Source of the DNA: Thermoplasmata archaeon
Lineage (GTDB): Archaea > Thermoplasmatota > Thermoplasmata > Lutacidiplasmatales > UBA184
DNA: 64,000 nt
Assembly (NCBI GenBank): GCA_022750435.1
Contig: JAKIVS010000002.1
Span: 1 to 64,000, forward strand
Direction of reading: 5' to 3'
Part shown: positions 33,077-41,675 of the stretch, in pieces
Layout: each line of letters opens with the position of its first letter
Numbering within the stretch: the stretch's first letter is position 1
Position numbers and translations under genes: made by a program
Notes under the pieces: model-generated
Databases searched by the model: none
Told to the model about the DNA's origin: nothing
What the model saw: the letters and a program-made list of their open reading frames with translations, nothing else

Positions 33077-33358
33077 GTGCTCCACTGCCCGTTCTGCGCC
33101 TCCCCGGAGACCGACCGGATCGACCTCGACGGAAGGCGCTTCGTCGTGTTCGCCTGCATGTTCACCCCCGAGGTTGACCCCGCGATGTCCGACGAGCAGG
33201 TGACGACCCTCCTCGCGACCGCTCACCCCACCGGCGGCGGACCGTACTTCCGCGGGATGTGCGACCGGCTGCACCTCTACGTGACGGCGGGCGAAGGCGG
33301 AAAGCGACTGACGTCCCCAAGCCCCGTGGGTAGGGACCCGGCCGCCGGGCGGACCTAG
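33077..33358 (+). CDS. Small protein with N-terminal zinc-knuckle, 93 residues
   Basis: Starts with GTG at 33077 and begins MLHCPFCASPETDRIDLDGR, a typical CPxC zinc knuckle followed by a beta-hairpin. Additional cysteines at residues about 29 and 61 might complete the site. A short AT-richer patch (CCTAAGTCC) lies about 27 bases upstream, consistent with leaderless transcription. The family is not recognised. The last 20 residues are low-complexity and the stop overlaps the convergent membrane-protein gene by four bases. Confidence 0.7.
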   Translation: MLHCPFCASPETDRIDLDGRRFVVFACMFTPEVDPAMSDEQVTTLLATAHPTGGGPYFRGMCDRLHLYVTAGEGGKRLTSPSPVGRDPAAGRT

Positions 33359-33939
33359 GCCGACGGCGGGAGAGGGGGCGCCGCCGGCGTCGGTGGTCCG
33401 GCCGCGACCTTCTTCCGGTATTCCAGATAGACTCCCGTCGTCCGTCCCACGAGAAGCCCCGTGGAGAAGGCGAACAGGGCGTCGACGACGGCGACCGTGA
33501 CCAGGTCAATCCCCGACAGCGGGGCCGTGCTCGGGCTTGCGAACGCGAACGGGTCGACGCCCAGCACGACGAAGTCGAGCGCCAGCCGGGCGACGAACAG
33601 GACCAGGTAGAGGACCGGGATCGCCACCCCGAGCCGGTAGTACCAGCGGTCGTTCCGCCACTCGATCACGACGCGCTCCTGGACGACGATCGTCGCCCCG
33701 ATGGCCGCCACAACGGCGACCGCGCCATCGACGGCGTACGACCAGAGCGGAAGCTGGGAGAGGGAGGTGGCGATGACGAGGACGAAGATCGCGGTGTAGA
33801 GGCCCGCGACCGCGAACATCCGTTCGGGGCGGACCGGGGCGCCCCGGACCATCCAGACGATCCGCCGGCCGACGATGACGACGAACAGCGCGACGATGAC
33901 GAGGCTCGTGACGTCGTTCGTCGAGAGGCTCACGGCCAT
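33355..33939 (-). CDS. Multi-pass membrane protein of unknown function, 194 residues
   Basis: Five hydrophobic segments can be counted, from SLVIVALFVVIVGRRIVWMV through VLYLVLFVARLALDFVVL to DLVTVAVVDALFAFSTGLLV. The arrangement resembles CcdC-like proteins, but no diagnostic residues stand out. The C-terminal 20 residues are Pro/Ala-rich. It lies 15 bases downstream of the RidA gene on the same strand and is probably the end of the sdh transcript. Function unknown. Confidence 0.75.
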   Translation of the reverse strand: MAVSLSTNDVTSLVIVALFVVIVGRRIVWMVRGAPVRPERMFAVAGLYTAIFVLVIATSLSQLPLWSYAVDGAVAVVAAIGATIVVQERVVIEWRNDRWYYRLGVAIPVLYLVLFVARLALDFVVLGVDPFAFASPSTAPLSGIDLVTVAVVDALFAFSTGLLVGRTTGVYLEYRKKVAAGPPTPAAPPLPPSA

Positions 33940-33954
33940 GGCTCCGGTGCGGCG

Positions 33955-34362
33955 TTACGGGGGCGATTCGGTCGAGGGTTCGAGGACGGCGTCGAGCTCG
34001 ACCTCCACGAGGAGGCGCGGGTCGATCAACCGGGGGACGCCGACCATCGTCGACGCCGGGGGCGAGAGGCCGAACACCTCGCGGTGCGCGCGGCCGACCT
34101 CCTCCCAGTCGTCGATCCGGGTCACGAACCACCGGGTCCGCACCACGTCTTCCGGCCGCCCGCCGAGGGACTCGAGCGCGCGGACCGCCTTGCCGAGCGC
34201 GTATCTGGCCTGCTCGTAGCTCTGCTCCTCGCCGACAACCTCGCCGGACTCGTCGACCGCGGTCGTTCCCGAGACGTAGACGCAGGTTCCCGCGCGGACC
34301 GCCCGGACGTAGCCGACCTTCGGCTCCCAGGGGCTCCCGTCGGCGAACCGCTCGTGGCTCAT
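33955..34362 (-). CDS. RidA/YjgF-family protein
   Basis: A 135-residue member of the trimeric RidA family, which removes reactive enamine/imine intermediates. Core blocks are AVRAGTCVYVSGTTAVDESG, YEQARYALGKAVRALESLGG and TRWFVTRIDDW, ending LLVEVELDAVLEP. Where active RidA proteins carry a substrate-binding arginine near the last strands (P-x-R-S/T), this one reads PASTMVGV, so deaminase activity is doubtful and it may belong to a divergent subgroup. The ATG at 34360-34362 overlaps the sdhE stop (ATGA), tying it to the succinate dehydrogenase operon. Confidence 0.85.
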   Translation of the reverse strand: MSHERFADGSPWEPKVGYVRAVRAGTCVYVSGTTAVDESGEVVGEEQSYEQARYALGKAVRALESLGGRPEDVVRTRWFVTRIDDWEEVGRAHREVFGLSPPASTMVGVPRLIDPRLLVEVELDAVLEPSTESPP

Positions 34363-35246
34363 GTCGGTACGGCCACCTGCGCGACCTTGGCGAGGGCCGC
34401 ATCGGTCGAGACCATATGACGGGGCAGACCGAGCTCCTCCGCCGACGCGCCGAGCGCGAGCCCGACCAGCTGCGGGAGGTGGAACACCGGCATGTCGAGG
34501 GCATGGCCGGCCTCGTGGGCCGCCTTGTTCTGGAAGCTGTCGAGCGAGATGTGGCAGAGCGGGCACGGGGTCGCCATCGCGTCGGCGCCGTGCGCCTTCG
34601 CGTCGTCGATCTGCCGGGCGGCGATCCGGTTCGCCGTCGGCTCCTTCACGAACAGCACTGGGAAGCCGCAGCACATCACGCGGCCGCGGTAGAGGACGGG
34701 CGTGGCGCCGATGGCGGCGATCAGGTCCTCGAAGGAGTGGGGCTCCTCCGCGCTCTCGGAGCGCATCTCGGCCTGGGGGCGCAAAAGGTGGCAACCGTAG
34801 AACGCCCCGACCTTCAGACCGGTGAGCGGTCGGACCACGCGCGACTTGAGGGCGTCGGCGCCGATCTTCTCGGTGAGGATGCCGAGCATGTGGGTGACCT
34901 TCGTCGTACCGCGGTAGTGGATCCCGAGCGGGGCCAGCACCGAATCGACCTTGGTCTTGACCGCCGGTTCCTCGAGGCGACGGTTCGCGAGTGTGAGCAT
35001 CCCCTGGCACGTCGAGCAGACCGTCATCAGGTCGAGGCCGGCGCCCTCGGCGAGCGCGAGGTTGCGGGCGTTCAGCGCCACGTTGAGGACCGAGTTCGCC
35101 TCGTCGATGAACCCGGAGCCGCAACAGGAGAACTTCGGGAAGTCGACGAGCTCGATGCCGAGGTGGCGGCAGACCCACCGGGTCGCCATGTCGAGCTCCT
35201 TGCCCGACTCCTGGGCGACGCAGCCGGGGTAGTACGCGAGCTTCAC
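34359..35246 (-). CDS. sdhE: Succinate dehydrogenase-associated CCG-domain protein (SdhE/HdrB-like)
   Basis: A 295-residue protein with two cysteine-rich CCG domains, as in heterodisulfide reductase subunit B and the archaeal SdhE. The first has YYPGC near the start, then FSCCGSG and VCSTCQG. The second has FYGCHLLRP, MCCGFPVLFVK and TPCPLCHISLD. These bind unusual [4Fe-4S] clusters. GTG at 35246 overlaps the sdhB stop by four bases and puts KLAYYPGC at the N-terminus, as in homologues. It may take over electron transfer from the missing membrane anchor subunits. Confidence 0.88.
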   Translation of the reverse strand: MKLAYYPGCVAQESGKELDMATRWVCRHLGIELVDFPKFSCCGSGFIDEANSVLNVALNARNLALAEGAGLDLMTVCSTCQGMLTLANRRLEEPAVKTKVDSVLAPLGIHYRGTTKVTHMLGILTEKIGADALKSRVVRPLTGLKVGAFYGCHLLRPQAEMRSESAEEPHSFEDLIAAIGATPVLYRGRVMCCGFPVLFVKEPTANRIAARQIDDAKAHGADAMATPCPLCHISLDSFQNKAAHEAGHALDMPVFHLPQLVGLALGASAEELGLPRHMVSTDAALAKVAQVAVPT

Positions 35247-36214
35247 TTTCCCTCGGCCTCCGGGTCGAGCGCCTTGTAGATCGCCTTCACCTCGTCGATC
35301 CCCTCGATCGGGTGCGGCCGCTTCAGGATCTCCGGCTTCTTCCGGGCGAGCTTGATCCCCTGCGGGACGCTCTTCAGGAGGTCCATCGGGCCGTACGTCT
35401 GCCGGACGAGCTTCATCTCGTTCAGCACGCCCGCCTCGCCGATGTTCTCCTTGAACGCGTGGGCGTGCCGGCTCCCGTTCTCGGAGAGTCCGCCGGCGGC
35501 GATCGCCATCTCCTTCAGGTCGCGAATCCGCTCCGAGGGCCGGACGTCCTTCGGGCACGCTTCGGTGCAGAGGTGGCACCGGAGGCAGAGCCAGAGACCG
35601 TCCGGTTGGATCCGCACGAGGCGGTCCTTCTGGGCCTTGTCCCGGGGGTCGACGACGAACCGGTACAGCTTCGCGAGCGCCATCGGCCCGGGGAACGCCG
35701 GGTCGGCCTCCACGGCCGGGCAGGCGGAGTAGCAGGCCCCGCACGCGATGCACCGCGGAGTTTCCTTGAACCGCTCGACCTGCTCCGGGGTCATCGGGTT
35801 CTCCTTCCCGACGGGCATCGGCTCGCGGGCGTCCAGTTTCAGGTGCGGCTCAATCCGCCGGTACCGGTCCCAGAACGGCTTCTGGTCGACGACCAGGTCG
35901 CGGACGACCGGTTGGCTGCGCATCGGCTCGATGACGATCTTGCCATGCGCGGCGATCTCGGGACCGATCTGGGTCTGGCAGGCGAGCCGGCTCTTCGAGT
36001 TGATCAGCATCGCGCAGGAGCCGCAGATGGCGCTCCGGCAGGAATATCGGAGGGTGAGGGACGGGTCGTTCTCGGTCCGGATCTTCAGCAGCGCCGTGAG
36101 GACCGGGGTGTGCGGAGGGAGGTCGAGGGTGAACGTGTCGTAGCGGGGGACCTGGTCCTTCGACGGGTCGAACCGGTACACCTCGAACTTCGCGGGCATC
36201 GACGCCGCCGCCAT
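35243..36214 (-). CDS. sdhB: Succinate dehydrogenase/fumarate reductase iron-sulfur subunit
   Basis: Electron-transfer subunit of 323 residues. The N-terminal ferredoxin domain holds a [2Fe-2S] motif, SCRSAICGSCAMLINSKSR with a further Cys in LACQT. The C-terminal part holds two cluster motifs, CIACGACYSACP and CLRCHLCTEACP. The tail beyond residue 245, including KSVPQGIKLARKKPEILKR, is longer than in bacterial SdhB and resembles archaeal and thiol-fumarate-reductase types. The ATG shares one base with the sdhA stop (TGATG). Confidence 0.94.
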   Translation of the reverse strand: MAAASMPAKFEVYRFDPSKDQVPRYDTFTLDLPPHTPVLTALLKIRTENDPSLTLRYSCRSAICGSCAMLINSKSRLACQTQIGPEIAAHGKIVIEPMRSQPVVRDLVVDQKPFWDRYRRIEPHLKLDAREPMPVGKENPMTPEQVERFKETPRCIACGACYSACPAVEADPAFPGPMALAKLYRFVVDPRDKAQKDRLVRIQPDGLWLCLRCHLCTEACPKDVRPSERIRDLKEMAIAAGGLSENGSRHAHAFKENIGEAGVLNEMKLVRQTYGPMDLLKSVPQGIKLARKKPEILKRPHPIEGIDEVKAIYKALDPEAEGK

Positions 36215-37887
36215 CAGTACACCCGCTCCTTCGGCTCCCAGCGGGTGTACGCCACCGGGGCGTACGAAAGCTTCGGACCGTCGGGCCCGGAAAGGGCGAT
36301 CGTGTGCTTCATCCAGTTCGCGTCGTCGCGCTTCGGGAAGTCGACGCGGCTGTGCGCTCCGCGGCTCTCCGTGCGCGCGATCGCGCCGGCGACGATCACC
36401 TCGGCGAGCTCCAGCATGTTGCCCGTCTCCAACGCATCGGTGAGGTTGAGGTTGTAGGACTTCGCGGTGTCGATCACTCGGACGCGCCCGTAGCGGCCGC
36501 GGAGCGCCCGGACTTCCCCGAGTGCCTGCGTCAGCTCGCCCGGAACCCGGAAGACCCCGACCAGCCCGTCCATCGTCGCCTGCATGGCGATCCGAAGGTG
36601 CTGGGGCTCCTCCCCGTCCTTGCGCGACGCCATCGCTCCGACGCGCGCCGCCTCGCCCTCCGCGTCCGCAGCGACGACCTGGGGGTCGACGGTCTTCTCG
36701 GCATGCTCCGCCGCGGCGGTCCCGGCCTGCTTGCCGAACACCAGGGTCTCCAGGAGGGAGTTTCCGCCGAGCCGGTTCGCGCCGTGGATGGAGACGCAGG
36801 CCGCCTCGCCGGCGGCGAACAGACCGGGAATATTCGTCTCGCCACGAATGTTGGTGCCGATCCCGCCCATCATGTAGTGCTGGGCCGGCATCACCGGGAT
36901 TGGCTGGGTCACCGGGTCGATCCCGGCGAACGTGCGGCAGAAGTCGCAGATCTCCTGGAGGCGCGATTCGATCCGCTCCTTGCCGAGGTGCATCAGCTCG
37001 AGGTGAACGTACCCACCCGGGAATCCGCGGCCCTCGCGGACCTCCGTGATGATCGCGCGGCTGACGACGTCGCGGCTCGCGAGCTCGAGAACGTGGGGGG
37101 CGTAGCGGGACATGAACCGCTCACCGATGCCGTTCTTCAGGAGACCGCCCTCGCCGCGGGCGCCCTCCGTGATCAGGATCGAGGACTCGAGGAGCGCGGT
37201 GGGGTGGAATTGGACGAACTCCATGTCCTTTAGCGCGGCCCCGGCGCGGTACGCGGCGGCGATGCCGTCGCCGGTCGAGGTGTGGGAGTTGGTGGTCCGG
37301 CCGTAGACGCGGCCACACGGACCCGTGGCGAGGACGACGCTCTTCGCGCCGATCGTCTCGAATTCGCCGTGGCGCCGGTCGAACGCCACGATCCCCTGGC
37401 AGCGTCCCTCGCGGACGACGACGGAGGTGAGGTCCCACTCCTCGTACATCGTGAACGACTCGGTGCCCAGCCGCTCGTACAGTCCCTGGAGAAGCGCGAG
37501 TCCCGTTCGGTCGGCGGCGTAAATCGTTCGGGGGAACGCCGCACCACCGAACGGTCGGCGGGCGAGGGAGCCGTCCGGCGCCCGGCTGAAGATGGTGCCG
37601 AAGTGTTCCATCTCGATGACCGTCGGGCCGGCCTCCCGACAGAAGAATTCGATCGCGTCCTGGTCGCCGAGGTAGTCGGACCCCTTCACCGTGTCGTAGA
37701 TGTGGGTGTCGACGGAGTCTTCCTTGCCGACGGCGGCGTTGATCCCGCCCTGGGCGGCGCCCGAGTGCGAACGGAGCGGGTGAAGCTTCGAGACGATGGC
37801 GACGTCGCGCTTCGCCTCGATGGCGGCGAGGGCGGCGCGTTGTCCGGCAAGTCCGGCCCCGACGACCACGACGTCGTGACGGTGCAT
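36214..37887 (-). CDS. sdhA: Succinate dehydrogenase/fumarate reductase flavoprotein subunit
   Basis: A 557-residue flavoprotein interconverting succinate and fumarate. The FAD fold starts [20 protein letters not shown]. His41 in [19 protein letters not shown] is at the position of covalent FAD attachment. The catalytic region has [20 protein letters not shown], then SRDVVSRAI and [13 protein letters not shown]. The C-terminal domain ends [13 protein letters not shown]. Gene order sdhA-sdhB-sdhE-ridA with overlaps shows one transcript. No SdhC/SdhD anchor genes are found on either side. A weak TATA-like GGCTAAGAGG lies at 37920-37929. Confidence 0.95.
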   Translation of the reverse strand: MHRHDVVVVGAGLAGQRAALAAIEAKRDVAIVSKLHPLRSHSGAAQGGINAAVGKEDSVDTHIYDTVKGSDYLGDQDAIEFFCREAGPTVIEMEHFGTIFSRAPDGSLARRPFGGAAFPRTIYAADRTGLALLQGLYERLGTESFTMYEEWDLTSVVVREGRCQGIVAFDRRHGEFETIGAKSVVLATGPCGRVYGRTTNSHTSTGDGIAAAYRAGAALKDMEFVQFHPTALLESSILITEGARGEGGLLKNGIGERFMSRYAPHVLELASRDVVSRAIITEVREGRGFPGGYVHLELMHLGKERIESRLQEICDFCRTFAGIDPVTQPIPVMPAQHYMMGGIGTNIRGETNIPGLFAAGEAACVSIHGANRLGGNSLLETLVFGKQAGTAAAEHAEKTVDPQVVAADAEGEAARVGAMASRKDGEEPQHLRIAMQATMDGLVGVFRVPGELTQALGEVRALRGRYGRVRVIDTAKSYNLNLTDALETGNMLELAEVIVAGAIARTESRGAHSRVDFPKRDDANWMKHTIALSGPDGPKLSYAPVAYTRWEPKERVY

Positions 37888-37996
37888 GGCAGACCTACCG
37901 GGCGGACCGATGCGCCGGGCCTCTTAGCCGTTCGGGCCAAAACGGGGCAGCGGACCCTCGGCGGTGGCCGTCGAAGGCTCGGAGCGCGGGTTCGGC

Positions 37997-38806
37997 CTAC
38001 CGGGGGGGCGGCGGAGGAGGGGGAGGGGGCGGCATCGCGCCCGGGGGCGGCGGGGGCGGGTTCCAGCCGCCCTGCTGGGGAGGCATCATTGGAGGCGGGG
38101 TGGGGGTCCGGCTCCGGCCAACGACGACCACGACGACCACGATGATGACGATGACCACGACGATGATTCCGATGATGATCGCGGCGAAGAGGAACAGCCC
38201 GAAACCGAAGATGGCCCCCGCGTTCGTTTGGCCACCGGTGGAGGTACAGGTCCCGAGCGTGGTGCAGGAGACGCCGTTCGCTCCCTGGTAGTCGGTCCCG
38301 AGCCAACTCTCGTCGAACGTGCTCGACTGGAGGCTCGAGTAGACCGCGTCGACGTTCACGCCGAATCCGGAGGCGGAGCCGACGGCCGCCTTCGCCACGG
38401 AGACCGAGACCGTCGAGCCGCTCAGGTGGTAGGGGATGTATCCGGAGCTGGAGCCGCCAGAGGAGTAGGCGTCGAAGAACGCCGACGTGGAGTTGTTGGT
38501 CACGAACACCGAGGCGGAAGAGTTCGAGGCCGCACCGCCATCAAAGTAGATCCAGTAGGAGTAGGAGTCGCTCCCCAGATTGGGCGCCCCGCTGACGGTG
38601 AAGGCGATCGTCAGGTTGTTCCCGCCGGGGTCGGTGCTCGTCACGGCGACAAGGTCGATCGCAGAGTTGCTGGTGCTGCCGGCGCCGCGCGTGTAGCTGA
38701 GGTTGTAGCCGCTGCCGGTCGCCGCCGCGAACGGGGCGAGGAGGAGGGCGATGGCGACGACCACGAGCAGGCCGAGCGTTGCAAGGAGTGGTGCGGGGCG
38801 GTGCAT
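37997..38806 (-). CDS. Secreted/membrane protein with proline-rich cytoplasmic tail
   Basis: A 269-residue protein. The start at 38806 gives a signal peptide (LLATLGLLVVVAIALLLAPF); a GTG one codon earlier is equally possible. The ectodomain (residues 30-200) is Ser/Gly/Tyr-rich, beta-like, with several sequons and one Cys pair (CTTLGTC). A long transmembrane stretch (FGFGLFLFAAIIIGIIVVVI and beyond) leads to a tail of almost pure proline and methionine, ending in ten prolines and an arginine. It resembles the zinc-ribbon protein at 17745 in topology and may belong to the same class. A TATA-like GGTTGAAAAC lies 25-34 bases upstream. Confidence 0.8.
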   Translation of the reverse strand: MHRPAPLLATLGLLVVVAIALLLAPFAAATGSGYNLSYTRGAGSTSNSAIDLVAVTSTDPGGNNLTIAFTVSGAPNLGSDSYSYWIYFDGGAASNSSASVFVTNNSTSAFFDAYSSGGSSSGYIPYHLSGSTVSVSVAKAAVGSASGFGVNVDAVYSSLQSSTFDESWLGTDYQGANGVSCTTLGTCTSTGGQTNAGAIFGFGLFLFAAIIIGIIVVVIVIIVVVVVVVGRSRTPTPPPMMPPQQGGWNPPPPPPGAMPPPPPPPPPPR

Positions 38807-38917
38807 CACCCACGACGACGGGAGCGGGGGGTTTTCAACCTGCCGCCGCCGAAGAATCGCCCTCCGGAGCCGATCCGGTCGCCGGTGCAGTTTCGAGAGC
38901 GTAATCGCCCCGCGCGC

Positions 38918-38928
38918 CCTTATATACC
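38918..38928 (+). promoter_or_regulatory. TATA box of psmB
   Basis: CCTTATATACC is one of the best TATA boxes in the window, about 54 bases before the ATG at 38977. Transcription would begin near 38950, giving a leader of about 27 bases rather than a leaderless mRNA. Confidence 0.65.
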
Positions 38929-38976
38929 GACCATCGGTCACCCGCTCGCTTTTCCAAAAAGCCAGCCGAGGGTTCG

Positions 38977-39648
38977 ATGCACACAGCAACGGCCAGTGAA
39001 GAGGGGCGGTTCCTCAAGGGAACGACCACGATCGGCATCGTCGCCAAGGACGGAGTCGTTCTGGCGACCGAGCGTCGCGCCACGGCCGGCACGATGATCG
39101 CGAACAAGTCCACGAACAAGCTGTTCAAGATCGACCAGAACATCGGGATGACCGTCGCCGGCCTCGTCGGCGACGCCCAGGTGCTCGGGCGCTACCTCCG
39201 CGCGGAGGTCGCCCTCTACCGCCTGCGCCGCAGCGGCCAACTGAGCGCGGAAGGAGCGGCGACCTTGCTCGCCAACATTCTCAGCGGGAACCGGATGTTC
39301 CCCTACTACGCCTGGCTGATCCTCGGCGGCGTCGATGCGAAGGGCGGCCACGTCTTCTCCGTCGACCCCGCGGGCGGCTCCATCGAGGACCGGTACGTGT
39401 CGGTCGGCAGCGGCTCGACGTTCGCCTACGGTGTTCTGGAGGAGGTCTACAGCCGCGACATCACCGTCTCGGATGCGGTCGACCTCGCGCTCCGCGGCCT
39501 TACGGTCGCGATGAAGCGGGACAGCGCGAGCGGCGACGGCTACATCGTGCACACGATCACGACCAAGGAGTACCACGAGTTCTCCGAGGACGAAATCAAT
39601 AAGCGCCTGAAGGCGCTCAAGATTCCGTTGCCCCCCGTCCTACCCTGA
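38977..39648 (+). CDS. psmB: Proteasome subunit beta (20S core, catalytic)
   Basis: Threonine protease subunit of the archaeal 20S proteasome. A 15-residue propeptide ending in KG precedes TTTIGIVAKDGVVLATERRA, so Thr16 becomes the N-terminal nucleophile after self-cleavage. The catalytic lysine lies in NKSTNKLFKID and the GSGSTFAYGVLE block is typical. At 223 residues the length is normal. The alpha subunit is not in the window. It lies 42 bases upstream of the aCPSF1 gene and the two may be cotranscribed. The CDC48-type ATPase at 53962 ends in a tail that could dock on this particle. Confidence 0.95.
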   Translation: MHTATASEEGRFLKGTTTIGIVAKDGVVLATERRATAGTMIANKSTNKLFKIDQNIGMTVAGLVGDAQVLGRYLRAEVALYRLRRSGQLSAEGAATLLANILSGNRMFPYYAWLILGGVDAKGGHVFSVDPAGGSIEDRYVSVGSGSTFAYGVLEEVYSRDITVSDAVDLALRGLTVAMKRDSASGDGYIVHTITTKEYHEFSEDEINKRLKALKIPLPPVLP

Positions 39649-39690
39649 TCCCTTTCCGCCCGATCCGGGCCAACCCTTTCCAAGTACCGA

Positions 39691-41595
39691 ATGAGTTTCG
39701 ACTCGCTCATTGAGCAGACCCGCGAGGCCCTGCGGGAAGTATTGCCAGAGACCATCGAGGTCACGGACATCGAGCTGGAGGGCCCGCACATCGTCCTCTA
39801 CACGAAACAGCTCGACTCGTTCCTTTCCGGCGGCGACCTTCTGCGCCAGGTGGCGCAGCGCCTCCGCCGCCGCGTGCTCGTCCGCTCCGACCCCGCCACC
39901 CTGATGGACCCGAAGGAGGCCGAGGCCGCGATCCGGGAGCTGATCCCACGCGAGGCCGAGATCTCGGCGTTGTTCTTCGAGCCGGAGACCGGCGAGGTCG
40001 CCATCGAGGCGGCGAACCCGGGGGCCGCCATCGGTCGGCAGGGCTCGGTCCTCAACGAGCTCAAGCGGCGGATCGGCTGGGTCCCGACGGTCGTCCGCAC
40101 TCCCCCGATCCCCTCCAAGACCGTCGAAGAGGTGCGCGTGCACCTGCGGAACGTCTTCGACCAGCGCCGGAAGTTCCTGAAGAACGTCGGCGTCAAGATC
40201 GCGCGCGACCGCCTCCCCGAGAAGATCTGGGCGCGGACCACGGCGCTCGGCGGCTACCGGGAGGTCGGCCGCAGCGCCCACCTGCTGACCACCCAGAACT
40301 CGAAGGTCCTGATCGACTGCGGCATCGACCCCGGCTCGGACCGGACGCCGTTCTTCAACGCGCCCGAACTCCTTCCCCTCGATTCGCTCGACGCCGTCGT
40401 CGTCACCCACGCACATCTGGACCACTGCGGCCTCGTCCCGGTCCTCCTCAAGTACGGCTACACGGGGCCGATCTACTGCACCGCGCCGACCCGCGACATG
40501 ATGGCGCTGATGCTCCTCGACGCGATCCGCGTCACCAACCAGGAGGCCCGGAAGGGCCTCTACGACTCCGGGAACGTGCGGGACATGGTCGCGCGAACGA
40601 TCCCGCTGCGGTGGGGGGAGACGACCGACATCGCGCCCGACATGCGCCTCACCATGCACAACGCGGGCCACATCCTCGGCTCGTCGATCTGCCACTTCCA
40701 CCTCGGCGACGGGGACCACAACCTCGCCTACTCCGGGGACATCAAGTTCGAGCGGAGCTGGCTGTTCAACCCCGCCGTCAACCGGTTCCCACGGCTCGAG
40801 ACGCTCGTCCTCGAGTCGACCTACGGGGGGTACAGGGACGTCCAGCCGAGCCGCCAGCAGGCGACCGAGGAGTTCGGGCGACTCGCCTCCAAGATCGTCG
40901 GCCGGGGCGGGAAGCTCATCGTCCCGGTCTTCGCCGTCGGCCGCTCCCAGGAGGTCATGCTCGTGCTCGAGGAGCGGATGCGCGAGGGAGCGATCCCGAA
41001 GGTCCCGGTCTACCTCGACGGGATGATCTTCGAGGCGACCGCCATCCACACCGCCTACCCGGAGTACCTCAACAGCCAGCTCCGGACCCAGATCTTCCAG
41101 CAGGGGGACAACCCGTTCCTCTCCGACATCTTCCACCGGATCGACTCGCAACAGATGCGCTACTCCGTCCTCGACTCGAAGGACCCGTGCATCATCCTCG
41201 CCACGTCGGGCATGATGAGCGGCGGGCCGGTCATGGAGTACTTCCGCGCCTGGGCGCCGGAAGAGAAGAACGGTATCCTGTTCGTCGGCTACCAGGCGGA
41301 CGGCACGTTCGGCCGCCGACTCCAGCGGGGCCTCAACGAGGCCACCTTCCTGGATGGCGGGCGGCAGGGCTCCGTCCCGGTCCGGTTGGAGGTCGCCACG
41401 ATCGAAGGGTTCAGCGGCCACTCCGACCGGGTCCAGCTGATGAACTACGTCGCGACGCTCGACCCGCGCCCCACGCGCATCCTCCTCAATCACGGGGAGG
41501 AGTCGAAGGCGCTCGACCTCGCCACCGGCCTCCACAAGCGGTTCAACCTCGAGACGCGCGTGCCGTTCAACCTCGAAGCGATCCGGATGCTCTAG
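39691..41595 (+). CDS. fttA: aCPSF1/FttA: KH-domain metallo-beta-lactamase beta-CASP ribonuclease
   Basis: Archaeal homologue of CPSF73, the general transcription termination and RNA 3'-end processing factor. The 634-residue protein has two N-terminal KH-like domains (residues 1-145; GXXG-type loop in AAIGRQGSVLNEL). The metallo-beta-lactamase domain has VVTHAHLDHCGLVP as the metal-binding motif 2 and NAGHILGSS as motif 3. In the beta-CASP part are GDIKFERSW, LATSGMMSGGPVMEYF and EGFSGHSDRVQLM, which carries a catalytic histidine. Length and order fit the euryarchaeal family. A short U-rich stretch follows its stop. Confidence 0.95.
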   Translation: MSFDSLIEQTREALREVLPETIEVTDIELEGPHIVLYTKQLDSFLSGGDLLRQVAQRLRRRVLVRSDPATLMDPKEAEAAIRELIPREAEISALFFEPETGEVAIEAANPGAAIGRQGSVLNELKRRIGWVPTVVRTPPIPSKTVEEVRVHLRNVFDQRRKFLKNVGVKIARDRLPEKIWARTTALGGYREVGRSAHLLTTQNSKVLIDCGIDPGSDRTPFFNAPELLPLDSLDAVVVTHAHLDHCGLVPVLLKYGYTGPIYCTAPTRDMMALMLLDAIRVTNQEARKGLYDSGNVRDMVARTIPLRWGETTDIAPDMRLTMHNAGHILGSSICHFHLGDGDHNLAYSGDIKFERSWLFNPAVNRFPRLETLVLESTYGGYRDVQPSRQQATEEFGRLASKIVGRGGKLIVPVFAVGRSQEVMLVLEERMREGAIPKVPVYLDGMIFEATAIHTAYPEYLNSQLRTQIFQQGDNPFLSDIFHRIDSQQMRYSVLDSKDPCIILATSGMMSGGPVMEYFRAWAPEEKNGILFVGYQADGTFGRRLQRGLNEATFLDGGRQGSVPVRLEVATIEGFSGHSDRVQLMNYVATLDPRPTRILLNHGEESKALDLATGLHKRFNLETRVPFNLEAIRML

Positions 41596-41597
41596 CG

Positions 41598-41612
41598 GCG
41601 GCGATTTTTGCC
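41598..41612 (+). terminator. Short hairpin with T5 tract after aCPSF1 gene
   Basis: GCGGC and GCCGC flank GATTTTT just after the stop at 41595. A run of five Ts in this GC-rich sequence fits the U-rich 3' ends that aCPSF1 itself recognises. Confidence 0.35.
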
Positions 41613-41615
41613 GCT

Positions 41616-41627
41616 CGACTTATAACT
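41616..41627 (+). promoter_or_regulatory. TATA box of the phosphodiesterase gene
   Basis: CGACTTATAACT lies about 50-60 bases before the ATG at 41676, giving a leader of about 30 bases. The leader includes TTAGGAG at 41662-41668, a weak ribosome-binding site. Confidence 0.55.
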
Positions 41628-41675
41628 CGTCCCGGGTCCTTCGGGTCGCCGCGTTCTAGGGTTAGGAGTCCTCCG

